Below the pieces are notes generated by a model that searched no databases, was not told where the DNA came from, and saw nothing but the letters and a program-made list of their open reading frames with translations. A program made the translations under genes and the position numbers. This document shows, piece by piece, positions 8,788 to 16,948 of a DNA stretch of 64,000 bases (position 1 is its first letter; each line of letters starts with the position of its first letter). The stretch comes from an uncultured Jannaschia sp. (lineage in GTDB: Bacteria > Pseudomonadota > Alphaproteobacteria > Rhodobacterales > Rhodobacteraceae): NCBI GenBank assembly GCA_947494145.1, contig CANLTZ010000007.1, positions 62,001 through 126,000 on the forward strand, read 5' to 3'.

Positions 8788-9044
8788 GCCCCCATCGGTC
8801 ACATAACTCACATGAAAGCTGACTTTTCGGCGATTTGGATTGTGCCGAATCGTATGCAGTCGTGCGGCCAAGTTGATGGTAAACCGGCTCTGATTAAGTG
8901 CGATCAAATCGAGTGACTTGCTTGAAATACTCGTGTCATAGCGCAAAGTTTATCTGGAAAACATTTTCAAATCAGTGTTTTAATCGGAGATCAGGCGGTT
9001 TCGTGGAAAATTGTCTACAACCCGTTTCCGCCATAGGTTGTAGC

Positions 9045-9072
9045 CTGACAATTAACACTTTCATGCTACGAT
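9045..9072 (+). promoter_or_regulatory. Candidate promoter of the hemolysin-III gene, possibly leaderless
   Basis: CTGACA at 9045-9050 and TACGAT at 9067-9072 are spaced by 16 bases. The expected transcription start falls almost on the ATG at 9080 and no Shine-Dalgarno sequence precedes it, so the mRNA may be leaderless. An inverted repeat TACAACC/GGTTGTA (9016-9022, 9036-9042) lies just upstream. Confidence 0.35.
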
Positions 9073-9079
9073 TATTGGC

Positions 9080-9754
9080 ATGGCAGACCAAAGGACACGC
9101 ATAGTGCACGGGACGTCCCGCTCTTATGACCGAACGGAACTGGTCAGTGATGCTGTTATCCACTTGGCTGGTCTGGTCTTTGCCTTGGCTGCCGTTCCCG
9201 TCCTAATCACGCTTGCAATATTCTGGCGCGATGACCTCGCTGGCATCGTCGGTGTGTCGATCTATGGGGCGACGCTCATCGCTATGCTCTCCGCCTCGCT
9301 CGCTTACAACCATATCTATCGCCCCGAGTGGACGGATCGGCTGCGCAAGATCGACATGTCAGCCATCTACCTGAAGATCGCCGGCACGGTGACGCCCTTC
9401 GCGCTCCTATCGGGCACAGGGGCGACCTTCGTTGCAGTCATGTGGACGGCGGCTGTGCTGGCCACTGCAACCGTTTTCTTGCGCAAGCGCAGATCCAGCG
9501 CCTTTTCGATCGGAATTGGGCTGGCCATGGGGTGGGCTGTGCTGTTCGCTGGCGGCGATGTGATTGCTGCCACGTCTTGGCCTGTCTTCGGGCTCATGGT
9601 GACTGGTGGTATTCTTTATTCCTTGGGCACACCGTTTTTGTTGTTGGGTCATATGCGTTTTCACAACGCGATCTGGCATGCATTCGTTGTGGTCGCGTCA
9701 TTGGTCTTCTTCGTCGCGATCACCTGGCATCTCGCCGCCACGACGATTGTCTAA
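9080..9754 (+). CDS. Hemolysin III family (PAQR) membrane protein
   Basis: A 224-residue protein with about seven hydrophobic helices and the PAQR/HlyIII signature residues: SDAVIHLAG in the first helix, SLAYNHIYRP, DMSAIYLKI, and FHNAIWHAFVV near the end. The conserved His and Asp residues form a metal site in this superfamily. In bacteria the family (YqfA/TrhA) is linked to membrane energy homeostasis; the hemolysin name is historical. Its 3' end overlaps the convergent MarR gene by 57 bases. Confidence 0.87.
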   Translation: MADQRTRIVHGTSRSYDRTELVSDAVIHLAGLVFALAAVPVLITLAIFWRDDLAGIVGVSIYGATLIAMLSASLAYNHIYRPEWTDRLRKIDMSAIYLKIAGTVTPFALLSGTGATFVAVMWTAAVLATATVFLRKRRSSAFSIGIGLAMGWAVLFAGGDVIAATSWPVFGLMVTGGILYSLGTPFLLLGHMRFHNAIWHAFVVVASLVFFVAITWHLAATTIV

Positions 9755-10195
9755 CGCGCGGCGTACGCGTTCCAAGTTCACCCGCAGTTCAGCAAAGCCC
9801 GCCTCCCCAAATTCCGTGCCGACACTGTCATGAAGGCCTCGTTTGATCGCAACCAGATCGCGCATCAAGGCTTCGCCTTTTTTTGTAAGCGTCACACGCT
9901 TGGCCCGCCGATCCATCGGGTCAGGGGCTAAATCGAGGTAACCGCGGGCCACCAGGCGTTTTACCTGTTCCTGCGCGGCTTGCTTCGAAATCCGCCTGTT
10001 CTTCGCGAGTTCCACGGAGCGGGTGCCATCGGGTCCCACGAATGCGAGTACATCGCTGTCGGCCAAGGTGACATCGGCATAGCCTGCTTCGACCAAAGCA
10101 GAGAACATGGCTTCTTCAAAGGCGCGGAATGCGCGCCAGAGGTCCACCCCCACATGGTCCACAAGCATCAAGGCCCGCGTCGCGTCATTTACCAT
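9698..10195 (-). CDS. MarR family transcriptional regulator
   Basis: A 165-residue winged-helix protein. A helix-turn-helix of MarR type spans about residues 55-85 (RRISKQAAQEQVKRLVARGYL) and is followed by the wing DPMDRRAKRVTLTKKGE. The family binds palindromic operators as a dimer and often releases DNA on binding a small molecule. A candidate operator with TGACTA/TAGTCA arms lies at 10244-10271 between this gene and the divergent exported-protein gene, suggesting it controls that gene and itself. The C-terminal coding end overlaps the hemolysin-III gene on the other strand. Confidence 0.88.
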   Translation of the reverse strand: MVNDATRALMLVDHVGVDLWRAFRAFEEAMFSALVEAGYADVTLADSDVLAFVGPDGTRSVELAKNRRISKQAAQEQVKRLVARGYLDLAPDPMDRRAKRVTLTKKGEALMRDLVAIKRGLHDSVGTEFGEAGFAELRVNLERVRRALDNRRGGEMPGDRDEEDQ

Positions 10196-10243
10196 GGGTC
10201 GGACCTATTTCGTTTCAACACAAATCACAATCGTCAGAGTACT

Positions 10244-10271
10244 TGACTACTTATAGTGCCTTATATAGTCA
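10244..10271. promoter_or_regulatory. Candidate MarR operator over a divergent promoter
   Basis: The dyad has perfect outer arms TGACTA (10244-10249) and TAGTCA (10266-10271) with AT-rich, partly symmetric inner bases. It overlaps a possible promoter for the rightward gene (TTGACT at 10243-10248, TATAGT at 10264-10269, spacing 15), so binding would block transcription. The link to the adjacent MarR gene is by position. Confidence 0.5.
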
Positions 10272-10297
10272 GGCGACATGACCAAATGGAGAATATC

Positions 10298-10699
10298 ATG
10301 AAAGGACTTGCTATGGTGACCATGATTAGTGGGCTTGCCGGAGGCGCGGTTTCGGCGGAAACGACCCTGGACGCGGCCCAGCTCGATGGGCTTCTGACTG
10401 GAAATACGGTCTATATCGCTGTGCCACCGGGCGGACCCGGTGGCGAAAATGGTGGAATGGCTCCGTTCAAATACGGTGGTGACGGCACTGCTTCAGCCAG
10501 GCTGCCGGCCGGTCTCACGCTGGTGGGAAGCTGGACGATCGACGGCGACCAGTATTGCGTCGATTGGGACAATGGGCCGAGAAACTCCTGTTCGCGACTG
10601 GTGAAAGATGGTGAGGCCATCCGTATCGTTGATGCGGCTTCTGGCGAGCCGCGGGGGGCCATCGACCATATCCGTCCCGGCAATCCCGAGGGCTTATAG
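10298..10699 (+). CDS. Small exported protein of unknown function
   Basis: A 133-residue protein with a signal peptide (MKGLAMVTMISGLAGGAVSA). The mature part has the pattern LTGNTVYIAV, a glycine-rich loop (PPGGPGGENGG), and GSWTIDGDQYCVDW followed by a second Cys (NSCSRL), so one disulfide bond is possible. ATG 10298 is chosen because GGAG lies six bases before it and the signal peptide begins there. Not assigned to a characterised family. Expression is probably controlled by the divergent MarR protein. Confidence 0.7.
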   Translation: MKGLAMVTMISGLAGGAVSAETTLDAAQLDGLLTGNTVYIAVPPGGPGGENGGMAPFKYGGDGTASARLPAGLTLVGSWTIDGDQYCVDWDNGPRNSCSRLVKDGEAIRIVDAASGEPRGAIDHIRPGNPEGL

Positions 10700-10706
10700 G
10701 CCGCAA

Positions 10707-10757
10707 GCGGGGGGTCGGCCCCCCGCACCCCCCGGAGTATTTCTACCAGGATGAAGG
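10707..10757 (+). terminator. GC-rich terminator hairpin within a recurring intergenic motif
   Basis: A perfect 8-bp stem GCGGGGGG / CCCCCCGC (10707-10714, 10719-10726) closes a TCGG loop. It is followed by a CCCCCCGGAGTATTT stretch and a GATGAAGG tail, a combination recalled as a frequent intergenic motif downstream of Rhodobacteraceae genes. It ends transcription of the exported-protein gene. The ATG at 10751 lies inside this motif and is not a likely polA start. Confidence 0.7.
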
Positions 10758-10825
10758 GGCGTCACAGCAGTGGTGCACTTGCGTCGTTCGTGGCATGGAA
10801 CGCCAGAACGACGGAGGGACGCGCG

Positions 10826-13618
10826 ATGACATTCGGCAAGGGCTGCCACCTGCATCTGATCGACGGATCGGCCTACATCTTCCGCGCGTTCCATGCCTTG
10901 CCGCCGCTGACACGCAAGTCAGACGGGTTGCCCATCGGCGCGGTCAGTGGCTTCTGCAACATGCTGGACCGCTACGTTCAAACAAATGCTGGGCCTGACG
11001 CGGCGACCCATGTGGCGGTGATTTTCGACAAGGGTTCCCACACGTTTCGCAACGACCTTTACGACCAGTACAAGGCCAACCGATCCGAAATGCCGGAGGA
11101 TCTGCGCCCCCAGATCCCGCTGACACGTGAAGCTACCACCGCCTTCAACATTGCCTGCAAGGAGATCGAGGGCTGGGAGGCCGACGATATCATCGCGACG
11201 CTATCGTGCATGGCGCGGGATGCGGGGGGGCGCGTCACGATCCTGTCGTCTGACAAGGACCTGATGCAGCTTGTGGGCGACGGGGTCGAGATGCTTGACC
11301 CTATGAAGAATGTGCGCATCGATGTGGATGGCGTGCGTGACAAGTTTGGCGTCGACCCCGACCAAGTGGTGGATGTGCAGGCCTTGGCGGGCGATTCCGT
11401 AGATAACGTGCCTGGTGCCCCCGGGATCGGCGTGAAGATAGCGGCGCAGCTTATCGACGAGTATGGATCGTTGGAGGAGCTTCTGGACCGGGCCGAAGAG
11501 ATCAAACAGCCTAAACGGCGCCAGACATTGATCGACAACCGGGCGCAGATTGAGCTGTCCAAGCGCCTCGTGCAGCTTGATTGTGAAACACCGCTGGAAT
11601 TCGGGCTTGATGAGTTGGAAATCCGTGAAGCTGATCCCGAAGCGTTACTCGATTTCCTCAACAGGATGGAATTGCGGACGATCACCCGCAAGATCGCCGC
11701 GCGCTTCGACCGCGAACCGCCTGCTTTGCCCGAGGCAGCTGTCGCGGCGGACGCACCGCAGACGGTGGATGTGCCACCGATTGACCATGCAACTTATGAA
11801 ATTGTGCGCGACGCCGCGGCGCTACAAACCTGGATCGACCGTATCAACGACACGGGCACCGTGGCGGTAGATACGGAGACGACCTCGCTTGACGAGATGC
11901 AGGCCGAATTGGTGGGCATCAGCCTTGCCACCGCGCCCGGCCAAGCCTGCTATATCCCGCTGGGCCATCGAAGCGGCGGTGGCGATCTGTTCGATGCCGA
12001 CGCCCATGCCGAGGGCCAGATGCCTTTTGCCGATGCGCTGTCGATGCTCAAGCCCGTGCTCGAAGACCCGGCGGTGCTGAAGGTCGGGCAGAACATGAAA
12101 TACGATTGGAAAATCTTCTGCGCGCACGACATCGACGTGGGCCCGATCGATGACACCATGTTGCTGAGCTACGCGCAGCATGGGGGCCTGCATGGTCACG
12201 GGATGGACATGCTGGCCGACCGCTACCTCAACCACCAATGCATCCCGATCAAGGAGTTGATCGGCACGGGCAAATCGAAGGTCACGTTTGACCGCGTCGA
12301 AATCGACCGCGCCGCGCCCTACGCCGCCGAAGATGCCGACGTGACGCTGCGGCTGCACGCGCTGTTCAAGCCGCGCCTGCATACGGCCCGCGTCACCCAG
12401 GTTTATGAGACCCTTGAACGCCCCCTCGTTCCCGTCCTCGCCCGGATGGAGCGGACGGGCATCAAAGTGGACCGCGACGTGCTCAGCCGCATGTCGGGTG
12501 CCTTTGCCCAGAAGATGGCCGGCTTGGAGGAGGAGATCCACGCCAAGGCGGGCCGCCCCTTCAATGTGGGCAGCCCCAAGCAACTGGGGGAAATCCTGTT
12601 CGACGAATTGGCGCTGCCCGGCGGCAAGAAAGGCAAGACCGGGGCCTATTCCACCGGGGCCGACGTCCTAGAAGATCTGGCGACGGAGCATGAATTGCCG
12701 CGCCTTATCCTCGATTGGCGCCAGATCTCCAAGCTGAAATCGACTTATACCGACGCACTGCAAGACCACATCAACCCCCATACAGGGCGCGTTCACACGT
12801 CGTATTCCATCGCGGGGGCCAATACCGGCCGCTTGGCCTCCACCGACCCGAACTTGCAGAACATCCCCATTCGCACCGAAGAAGGCCGCCGCATCCGCGA
12901 AGCCTTCGTGGCGCCCGACGGGCGGGTGCTCGTGGCGCTCGACTACTCCCAGATCGAGCTGCGCATCCTGGCCCATATCGCCGATATCGACGCACTCAAG
13001 CAGGCCTTCAAGGAAGGCCAAGACATCCACGCCATTACTGCAAGCCAGATGTTCGGCGTCCCCTTGGAAGACATGACGCCCGAGGTGCGCCGCCAGGCAA
13101 AGGCCATCAATTTTGGTGTCATCTATGGCATTTCGGGCTTCGGCCTAGCGCGCAACCTGCGTATTCCGCGTGACGAGGCGCAGGCCTTCATCGACACCTA
13201 TTTCGAACGCTTCCCAGGTATTCGCGACTACATGGACGACACCGTGGCCTTCGCGAAGAAACATAACCGCGTTGAGACACTGTTCGGTCGTCGCATCCAT
13301 ACGTCCGAGATCAACGCCAAGGGCCCGGCCGCGGGTTTTGCCAAACGCGCCGCCATTAACGCACCCATCCAGGGGACGGCGGCAGATGTGATCCGCCGCG
13401 CCATGGTGCGGATGGAGGCCGCGATCGAAGGGCTTGATGCTAAGATGCTGCTGCAGGTCCATGACGAACTCCTGTTCGAAGTGGCCGAAGACGATGTGGA
13501 TCCGCTCATCACCCGCGCCCGTGACGTGATGGAGGGCGCGAATATGCCCGTGGTGAACCTATCGGTCCCCCTCACCGTCGATGCGGGGCAGGGGGCAAAC
13601 TGGGCGGAGGCGCATTGA
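10826..13618 (+). CDS. polA: DNA polymerase I
   Basis: A 930-residue, full-length three-domain enzyme. The N-terminal 5'-3' exonuclease begins LHLIDGSAYIFRAFHALPP and contains the helix-hairpin-helix DNVPGAPGIGVKIA. The 3'-5' proofreading domain has an intact Exo I motif (AVDTETTSL), so proofreading is probably active. The polymerase domain shows motif A (LDYSQIELR), motif B (RRQAKAINFGVIYG) and motif C (QVHDELLFEV). It fills gaps in repair and removes Okazaki RNA. ATG 10826 with an upstream GGAGGG is chosen over ATG 10751, which falls in a terminator repeat. Its stop overlaps the start of the next gene. Confidence 0.97.
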   Translation: MTFGKGCHLHLIDGSAYIFRAFHALPPLTRKSDGLPIGAVSGFCNMLDRYVQTNAGPDAATHVAVIFDKGSHTFRNDLYDQYKANRSEMPEDLRPQIPLTREATTAFNIACKEIEGWEADDIIATLSCMARDAGGRVTILSSDKDLMQLVGDGVEMLDPMKNVRIDVDGVRDKFGVDPDQVVDVQALAGDSVDNVPGAPGIGVKIAAQLIDEYGSLEELLDRAEEIKQPKRRQTLIDNRAQIELSKRLVQLDCETPLEFGLDELEIREADPEALLDFLNRMELRTITRKIAARFDREPPALPEAAVAADAPQTVDVPPIDHATYEIVRDAAALQTWIDRINDTGTVAVDTETTSLDEMQAELVGISLATAPGQACYIPLGHRSGGGDLFDADAHAEGQMPFADALSMLKPVLEDPAVLKVGQNMKYDWKIFCAHDIDVGPIDDTMLLSYAQHGGLHGHGMDMLADRYLNHQCIPIKELIGTGKSKVTFDRVEIDRAAPYAAEDADVTLRLHALFKPRLHTARVTQVYETLERPLVPVLARMERTGIKVDRDVLSRMSGAFAQKMAGLEEEIHAKAGRPFNVGSPKQLGEILFDELALPGGKKGKTGAYSTGADVLEDLATEHELPRLILDWRQISKLKSTYTDALQDHINPHTGRVHTSYSIAGANTGRLASTDPNLQNIPIRTEEGRRIREAFVAPDGRVLVALDYSQIELRILAHIADIDALKQAFKEGQDIHAITASQMFGVPLEDMTPEVRRQAKAINFGVIYGISGFGLARNLRIPRDEAQAFIDTYFERFPGIRDYMDDTVAFAKKHNRVETLFGRRIHTSEINAKGPAAGFAKRAAINAPIQGTAADVIRRAMVRMEAAIEGLDAKMLLQVHDELLFEVAEDDVDPLITRARDVMEGANMPVVNLSVPLTVDAGQGANWAEAH

Positions 13619-14196
13619 AGGCGGGGCCCCTATTCATCTTTGGTACGTCTTTGGCGGGCAAGTCGACCCTGGCTGCGCAGGTCGGGGGCGGGCTTGGATG
13701 GCAGCCGCTGTCCACCGATCAGTTCGGGCGTCATCTTGGTCGGCCATGGACAGGGGTGCCGCAGGCGGTTTTGGACTTTTACACCAACCTGTCCGACGAC
13801 GCCGTGCATTGGTTTCTGCGCGTCCACCACGACAACATCTGGCCGCTCTTGCGGGCGCGTCTCGACGCGATGGTCGCGGCGCAGACAGGCATTTTGGAAG
13901 GTGCGGCCCTGCGGCCCGAAAAGCTGGCCCAAATCCAACTTGACGGGTCAATCGTGTTGGGGTTGTGGCTGGACCCCGATCATCTTCAGCGGCGCATCCA
14001 GCGTGAAAGCCAGGCGCAGACCCATGATGGCCCGATCCGCGCCGCTATTGATCGTTTCACCACACGGTGCCTTCGCGAGAACGATGCCTTGGCCGATGCT
14101 GGGCGTGCCTACGGCTTTGAGGTCCATGATGTATCGGACCCGCGCGCAGCCGATGCCCTTGCCGCAGGCGTCACCGCAAGGTTGGAGGCGGCATGA
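13615..14196 (+). CDS. P-loop kinase-like NTPase
   Basis: A 193-residue protein with a clear Walker A motif ([10 protein letters not shown], residues about 9-18), a [13 protein letters not shown] segment after the second strand, an [10 protein letters not shown] segment where small-molecule kinases have their Walker B region, and an arginine-rich lid-like stretch ([10 protein letters not shown]). It resembles P-loop kinases acting on small metabolites, but the substrate is not recognisable. A TTG start overlaps the polA stop (TTGA), and the stop overlaps the next start (ATGA), so it is chained between polA and rluE. Confidence 0.7.
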   Translation: MKAGPLFIFGTSLAGKSTLAAQVGGGLGWQPLSTDQFGRHLGRPWTGVPQAVLDFYTNLSDDAVHWFLRVHHDNIWPLLRARLDAMVAAQTGILEGAALRPEKLAQIQLDGSIVLGLWLDPDHLQRRIQRESQAQTHDGPIRAAIDRFTTRCLRENDALADAGRAYGFEVHDVSDPRAADALAAGVTARLEAA

Positions 14197-14723
14197 TCGT
14201 CCTCCTCAACAAACCGATGAACATGCTGTCTCAGTTCACGTCGGAAGGCGGTTGGCTCAGCTTGGCGGCACTAGGTCTGCCCAAAGGTGTCTACGCCGCT
14301 GGCCGCCTGGATCGGGATAGCGAGGGGCTGTTGGTGCTGACCGATGATGGCAAGCTTCAAGCGCGGATCACGGACCCGAAGGCCAAGACGGCGAAGTCCT
14401 ACTTCGCCCAGGTGGAAGGTACGCCCAGCAATGACGCGCTCACCGCGCTCTGCCGGGGTGTGCCGCTCAAGGATGGGCCGACGAAACCCGCCAGGGTTGA
14501 GGAGGTCGCCGCCCCGGACTGGCTCTGGCCACGCGACCCGCCGGTCCGCATCCGCAAGACCGTGCCTGATGCCTGGCTGCGGCTGACCATCACCGAAGGC
14601 CGCAACCGACAGGTGCGCCGCATGTGTGCCCATGTTGGCCTGCCCGTGTTGCGGTTGATCCGTTGCTCAGTGGGTGACTGGACGCTGGACGGTCTCGCCC
14701 CCGGGGAATGGCGGCAGCTATGA
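14193..14723 (+). CDS. rluE: 23S rRNA pseudouridine synthase, RluE-like
   Basis: A 176-residue RsuA/RluB/E/F family synthase without the N-terminal S4 domain, which matches RluE. The catalytic segment [17 protein letters not shown] contains the essential Asp, and the C-terminal part has the family motif [20 protein letters not shown]. Family role: isomerisation of a uridine in 23S rRNA (U2457 in E. coli) during ribosome maturation. The start overlaps the preceding kinase-like gene by 4 bases and its stop overlaps the next gene in the same way. Confidence 0.9.
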   Translation: MIVLLNKPMNMLSQFTSEGGWLSLAALGLPKGVYAAGRLDRDSEGLLVLTDDGKLQARITDPKAKTAKSYFAQVEGTPSNDALTALCRGVPLKDGPTKPARVEEVAAPDWLWPRDPPVRIRKTVPDAWLRLTITEGRNRQVRRMCAHVGLPVLRLIRCSVGDWTLDGLAPGEWRQL

Positions 14724-15280
14724 CCGAGATGGTGACCTTTCGGTCCCGTGCCGAATTGCGCGACTGGCTCATGCACCATCACGGCCAGTCTGAGGCCATC
14801 CATCTGGCCACCTACAAAAAGCATCATCCCAGCCATGTGCCATGGGTCGAGGTGGTGGAAGAACTGCTATGCTGGGGTTGGATCGACGCGGTGGTCCGCC
14901 GCGTGGACGAAGACCGCTCTGCCCATCTGGTGGCGCCGCGCAAGCCTGGATCTGCCTGGTCTGCGGTGAACAAGGGCCTGGTGGAAAAGGCCCGTGCCTC
15001 GGGCGCCATGACTGCCCATGGTGAGGCTACCATCGCCGCGGCCCAGGCCAACGGCATGTGGAGCTTTCTGGACGATGTGGAAGCGGGCATCGTTCCCGAT
15101 GACTTGGCCCGCGCCTTGGGTGACCTGCGCCGCGTCTGGGATAGCTGGCCGCGCAGCGTCATCCGCGGGACCTTGGAATGGATCAAAACTGCCAAGACGG
15201 ACGCCACCCGCGCCCGCCGCATCGCCGATGTGGTCGACAGCGCCGCGGCGGGCCTTCGCCCGGCTCCGTTTCGGCGCTGA
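14720..15280 (+). CDS. YdeI/OmpD-associated family protein
   Basis: A 186-residue protein of the YdeI (bacteriocin-protection/OmpD-associated) family: [28 protein letters not shown], then [15 protein letters not shown], TPRKPGSxWSxxN-like [12 protein letters not shown] and a C-terminal helical [15 protein letters not shown]. The family is widespread and its biochemical role is unsettled. ATG 14720 overlaps the rluE stop (ATGA), making it the fourth gene in the polA chain. Confidence 0.82.
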   Translation: MTEMVTFRSRAELRDWLMHHHGQSEAIHLATYKKHHPSHVPWVEVVEELLCWGWIDAVVRRVDEDRSAHLVAPRKPGSAWSAVNKGLVEKARASGAMTAHGEATIAAAQANGMWSFLDDVEAGIVPDDLARALGDLRRVWDSWPRSVIRGTLEWIKTAKTDATRARRIADVVDSAAAGLRPAPFRR

Positions 15281-15306
15281 TGTCCCGCTAAGGTAACCGC
15301 CAGAAG

Positions 15307-15561
15307 CTACCGCTCGGCTACGTCCCCTTGGCTGGTTTCCTGAGCCGTCAAGCGCGCAACCAATCGACGCGTGAGCGGTGCGACGACCAAGACCGCCGGG
15401 AAGGCCACCGCCCAACCCGACAGCCAAGCCCCGAGCCACAGGAAGGGGAAATCTGAGGTCAAGCCGACCGCCCGCAGCGTTGCGATGCCGGATACGAGAA
15501 GTGACATCAGACCCGATAAGATCAGGCCAAAGATCACCGGCGCGAAGCGGGCGGGGATCAT
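15307..15561 (-). CDS. DUF2798 small membrane protein
   Basis: An 84-residue protein with two membrane helices (about residues 8-30 and 42-64) and the DUF2798 pattern: a PARFAPVIFGLILSGLMSLLVSG helix, then FLWLGAWLSGWAVAFPAVLVVAPLTRRLVARL. The family has no known function. It lies one base after the SDR gene in the same direction, so they are probably cotranscribed. Confidence 0.85.
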   Translation of the reverse strand: MIPARFAPVIFGLILSGLMSLLVSGIATLRAVGLTSDFPFLWLGAWLSGWAVAFPAVLVVAPLTRRLVARLTAQETSQGDVAER

Positions 15562-15562
15562 G

Positions 15563-16234
15563 TCAGAACCTCTCGTTCATCGGGCGGAGTGTCAGTTCTT
15601 CGGACCACGCCGAAATCGGCTGGTCGATCAGGCTCAGATAGGCGTCGGCGATGGCATCGGGGTTCAGGCGATCCGGTGTTTCATCACGTCCCCCGATGGC
15701 GCCGTCGATATTGACCCAGGCCACGTGAATTCCCTGGGGGTGCAATTCCCGCGACATGGATTGCGCGAGCCCGCGTTGAGCGAACTTCCCCATGGCGAAC
15801 GGGGCCGATTGCGGAAAGCCCTTCACACCCGCACTGGCCCCCGTGAAAAGGATCGTGCCGCGGTGGGGGCCGTCATTCTGCGCCATGGCGCGTGCGGCCT
15901 GCTGGCCCATGAGGAACGCACCGAAAGCCGTGACCTCCATGGCTTTGCGCACCTGTTCCGGGTCAAGCTCCGTGATAGGGCCGCGCTGGCGGGCCGACGG
16001 GTTGTAGATGGCGACCTCCACCGGGACGTCGAGACCTGCGAACAAGGCTGCCATGGCTGCAGGGTCGCTGCCATCCATGTCGACGGTACGCGCCCCGGTC
16101 TCGTCCACCAAAGCGCCGAGGTCGGATGTGTCGCGGGCTGCCAAGGTCACCTGGTGGCGGGGCGCCAAGCGGCGGGCCAGGCTGGCCGACAGGCCAGCGC
16201 CGGCCCCGATGATGATTGCGTGGGTTTTTGACAT
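15563..16234 (-). CDS. SDR family protein lacking the catalytic tyrosine
   Basis: A 223-residue short-chain dehydrogenase fold protein. The N-terminal cofactor motif is GAGAGLSASLARRL and the strand before the active site reads ILFTGASAG. Where classical SDRs have YxxxK the sequence has FAMGK (in APFAMGKFAQRG), so the general-base Tyr is replaced by Phe while Lys is kept. This points to a distinct SDR subgroup with altered or no dehydrogenase activity. Substrate unknown. It forms a two-gene unit with the DUF2798 gene. Confidence 0.83.
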   Translation of the reverse strand: MSKTHAIIIGAGAGLSASLARRLAPRHQVTLAARDTSDLGALVDETGARTVDMDGSDPAAMAALFAGLDVPVEVAIYNPSARQRGPITELDPEQVRKAMEVTAFGAFLMGQQAARAMAQNDGPHRGTILFTGASAGVKGFPQSAPFAMGKFAQRGLAQSMSRELHPQGIHVAWVNIDGAIGGRDETPDRLNPDAIADAYLSLIDQPISAWSEELTLRPMNERF

Positions 16235-16322
16235 GGGGGTCTCCGCTCATGGATCGGCGCAAGTTTGCATGGCAAAGACGCGCCGTGAACCTGCACCCAT
16301 GCACAGATGCCTTGCGCTGGGA

Positions 16323-16883
16323 TCAGCGCAGCGCGTCGGCGGCGATGAACGGAAAGAACATCCCGGAGGAGCGGAGGCCAAACATGCCATCCTCTTCTTC
16401 CCCGATGTCGACGAGGCGATAGAAGGACTTGCGGTCGATCAGCGCCTCTAGCCCCGCGCGCACCATGACGTAGGGCGCGGGCTCTCCCCCCTCAGACATT
16501 TCGACGCGGATGGGGTTGTCCGGCCCTGCAACCACGGTGTCGTCCACATTGGTGGTGAAGGTGATCACACCGCCCGCGACCTCGAAGTCTATGGCCACAA
16601 AGGGCGCATCTTCGACTTGCAGGCCGACTTTCTCGACCGGCGTGACGAGAAAATATCTGTCGCCCTCGCGCTTTAATATCGACGCAAAAAGCTGCACCAA
16701 ACCGGGCCGCCCGATGGGCGTGCCTTCGTGAAACCAGGTTCCGTCCCGGCGGATCACGATGTCGATTTCTCCGCAATAGGGCGGGTTCCACAGGTGAACG
16801 GGCGGTTTCCCGCGTTTTCCTTCGTTGCGTGCCGCCGTCAGAAGTGAGGTCGCAGACGTCTTCACATCAGTTTGTCCGGTCAT
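16323..16883 (-). CDS. DUF1285 domain protein
   Basis: A 186-residue protein with the DUF1285 features: PPVHLWNPPYCGEIDIVI, RDGTWFHEGTPIGRPGLVQLFASIL, FLVTPVEKVGLQVEDAPFVA and a C-terminal region ending in FFPFIAADALR. The family has no established biochemical function. ATG 16883 (MTGQTDVK) is taken as start because the longer reading frame is low-complexity and would run into the promoter space of the divergent MoxR gene. Genes for DUF1285 proteins often neighbour MoxR/DUF58 clusters in Rhodobacterales, as here. Confidence 0.82.
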   Translation of the reverse strand: MTGQTDVKTSATSLLTAARNEGKRGKPPVHLWNPPYCGEIDIVIRRDGTWFHEGTPIGRPGLVQLFASILKREGDRYFLVTPVEKVGLQVEDAPFVAIDFEVAGGVITFTTNVDDTVVAGPDNPIRVEMSEGGEPAPYVMVRAGLEALIDRKSFYRLVDIGEEEDGMFGLRSSGMFFPFIAADALR

Positions 16884-16948
16884 TGCCCTTTGCCCTCGGT
16901 CACTTCCACCATACTTAGGGGTTAGATAAGGCGGCAGGGAGCGAAGCA

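Noticed and set aside
10751-10825. Earlier ATG for polA
   Set aside because: It lies in the GATGAAGG tail of the terminator motif; the next in-frame ATG at 10826 has a good ribosome binding site and gives the family's usual N-terminus.
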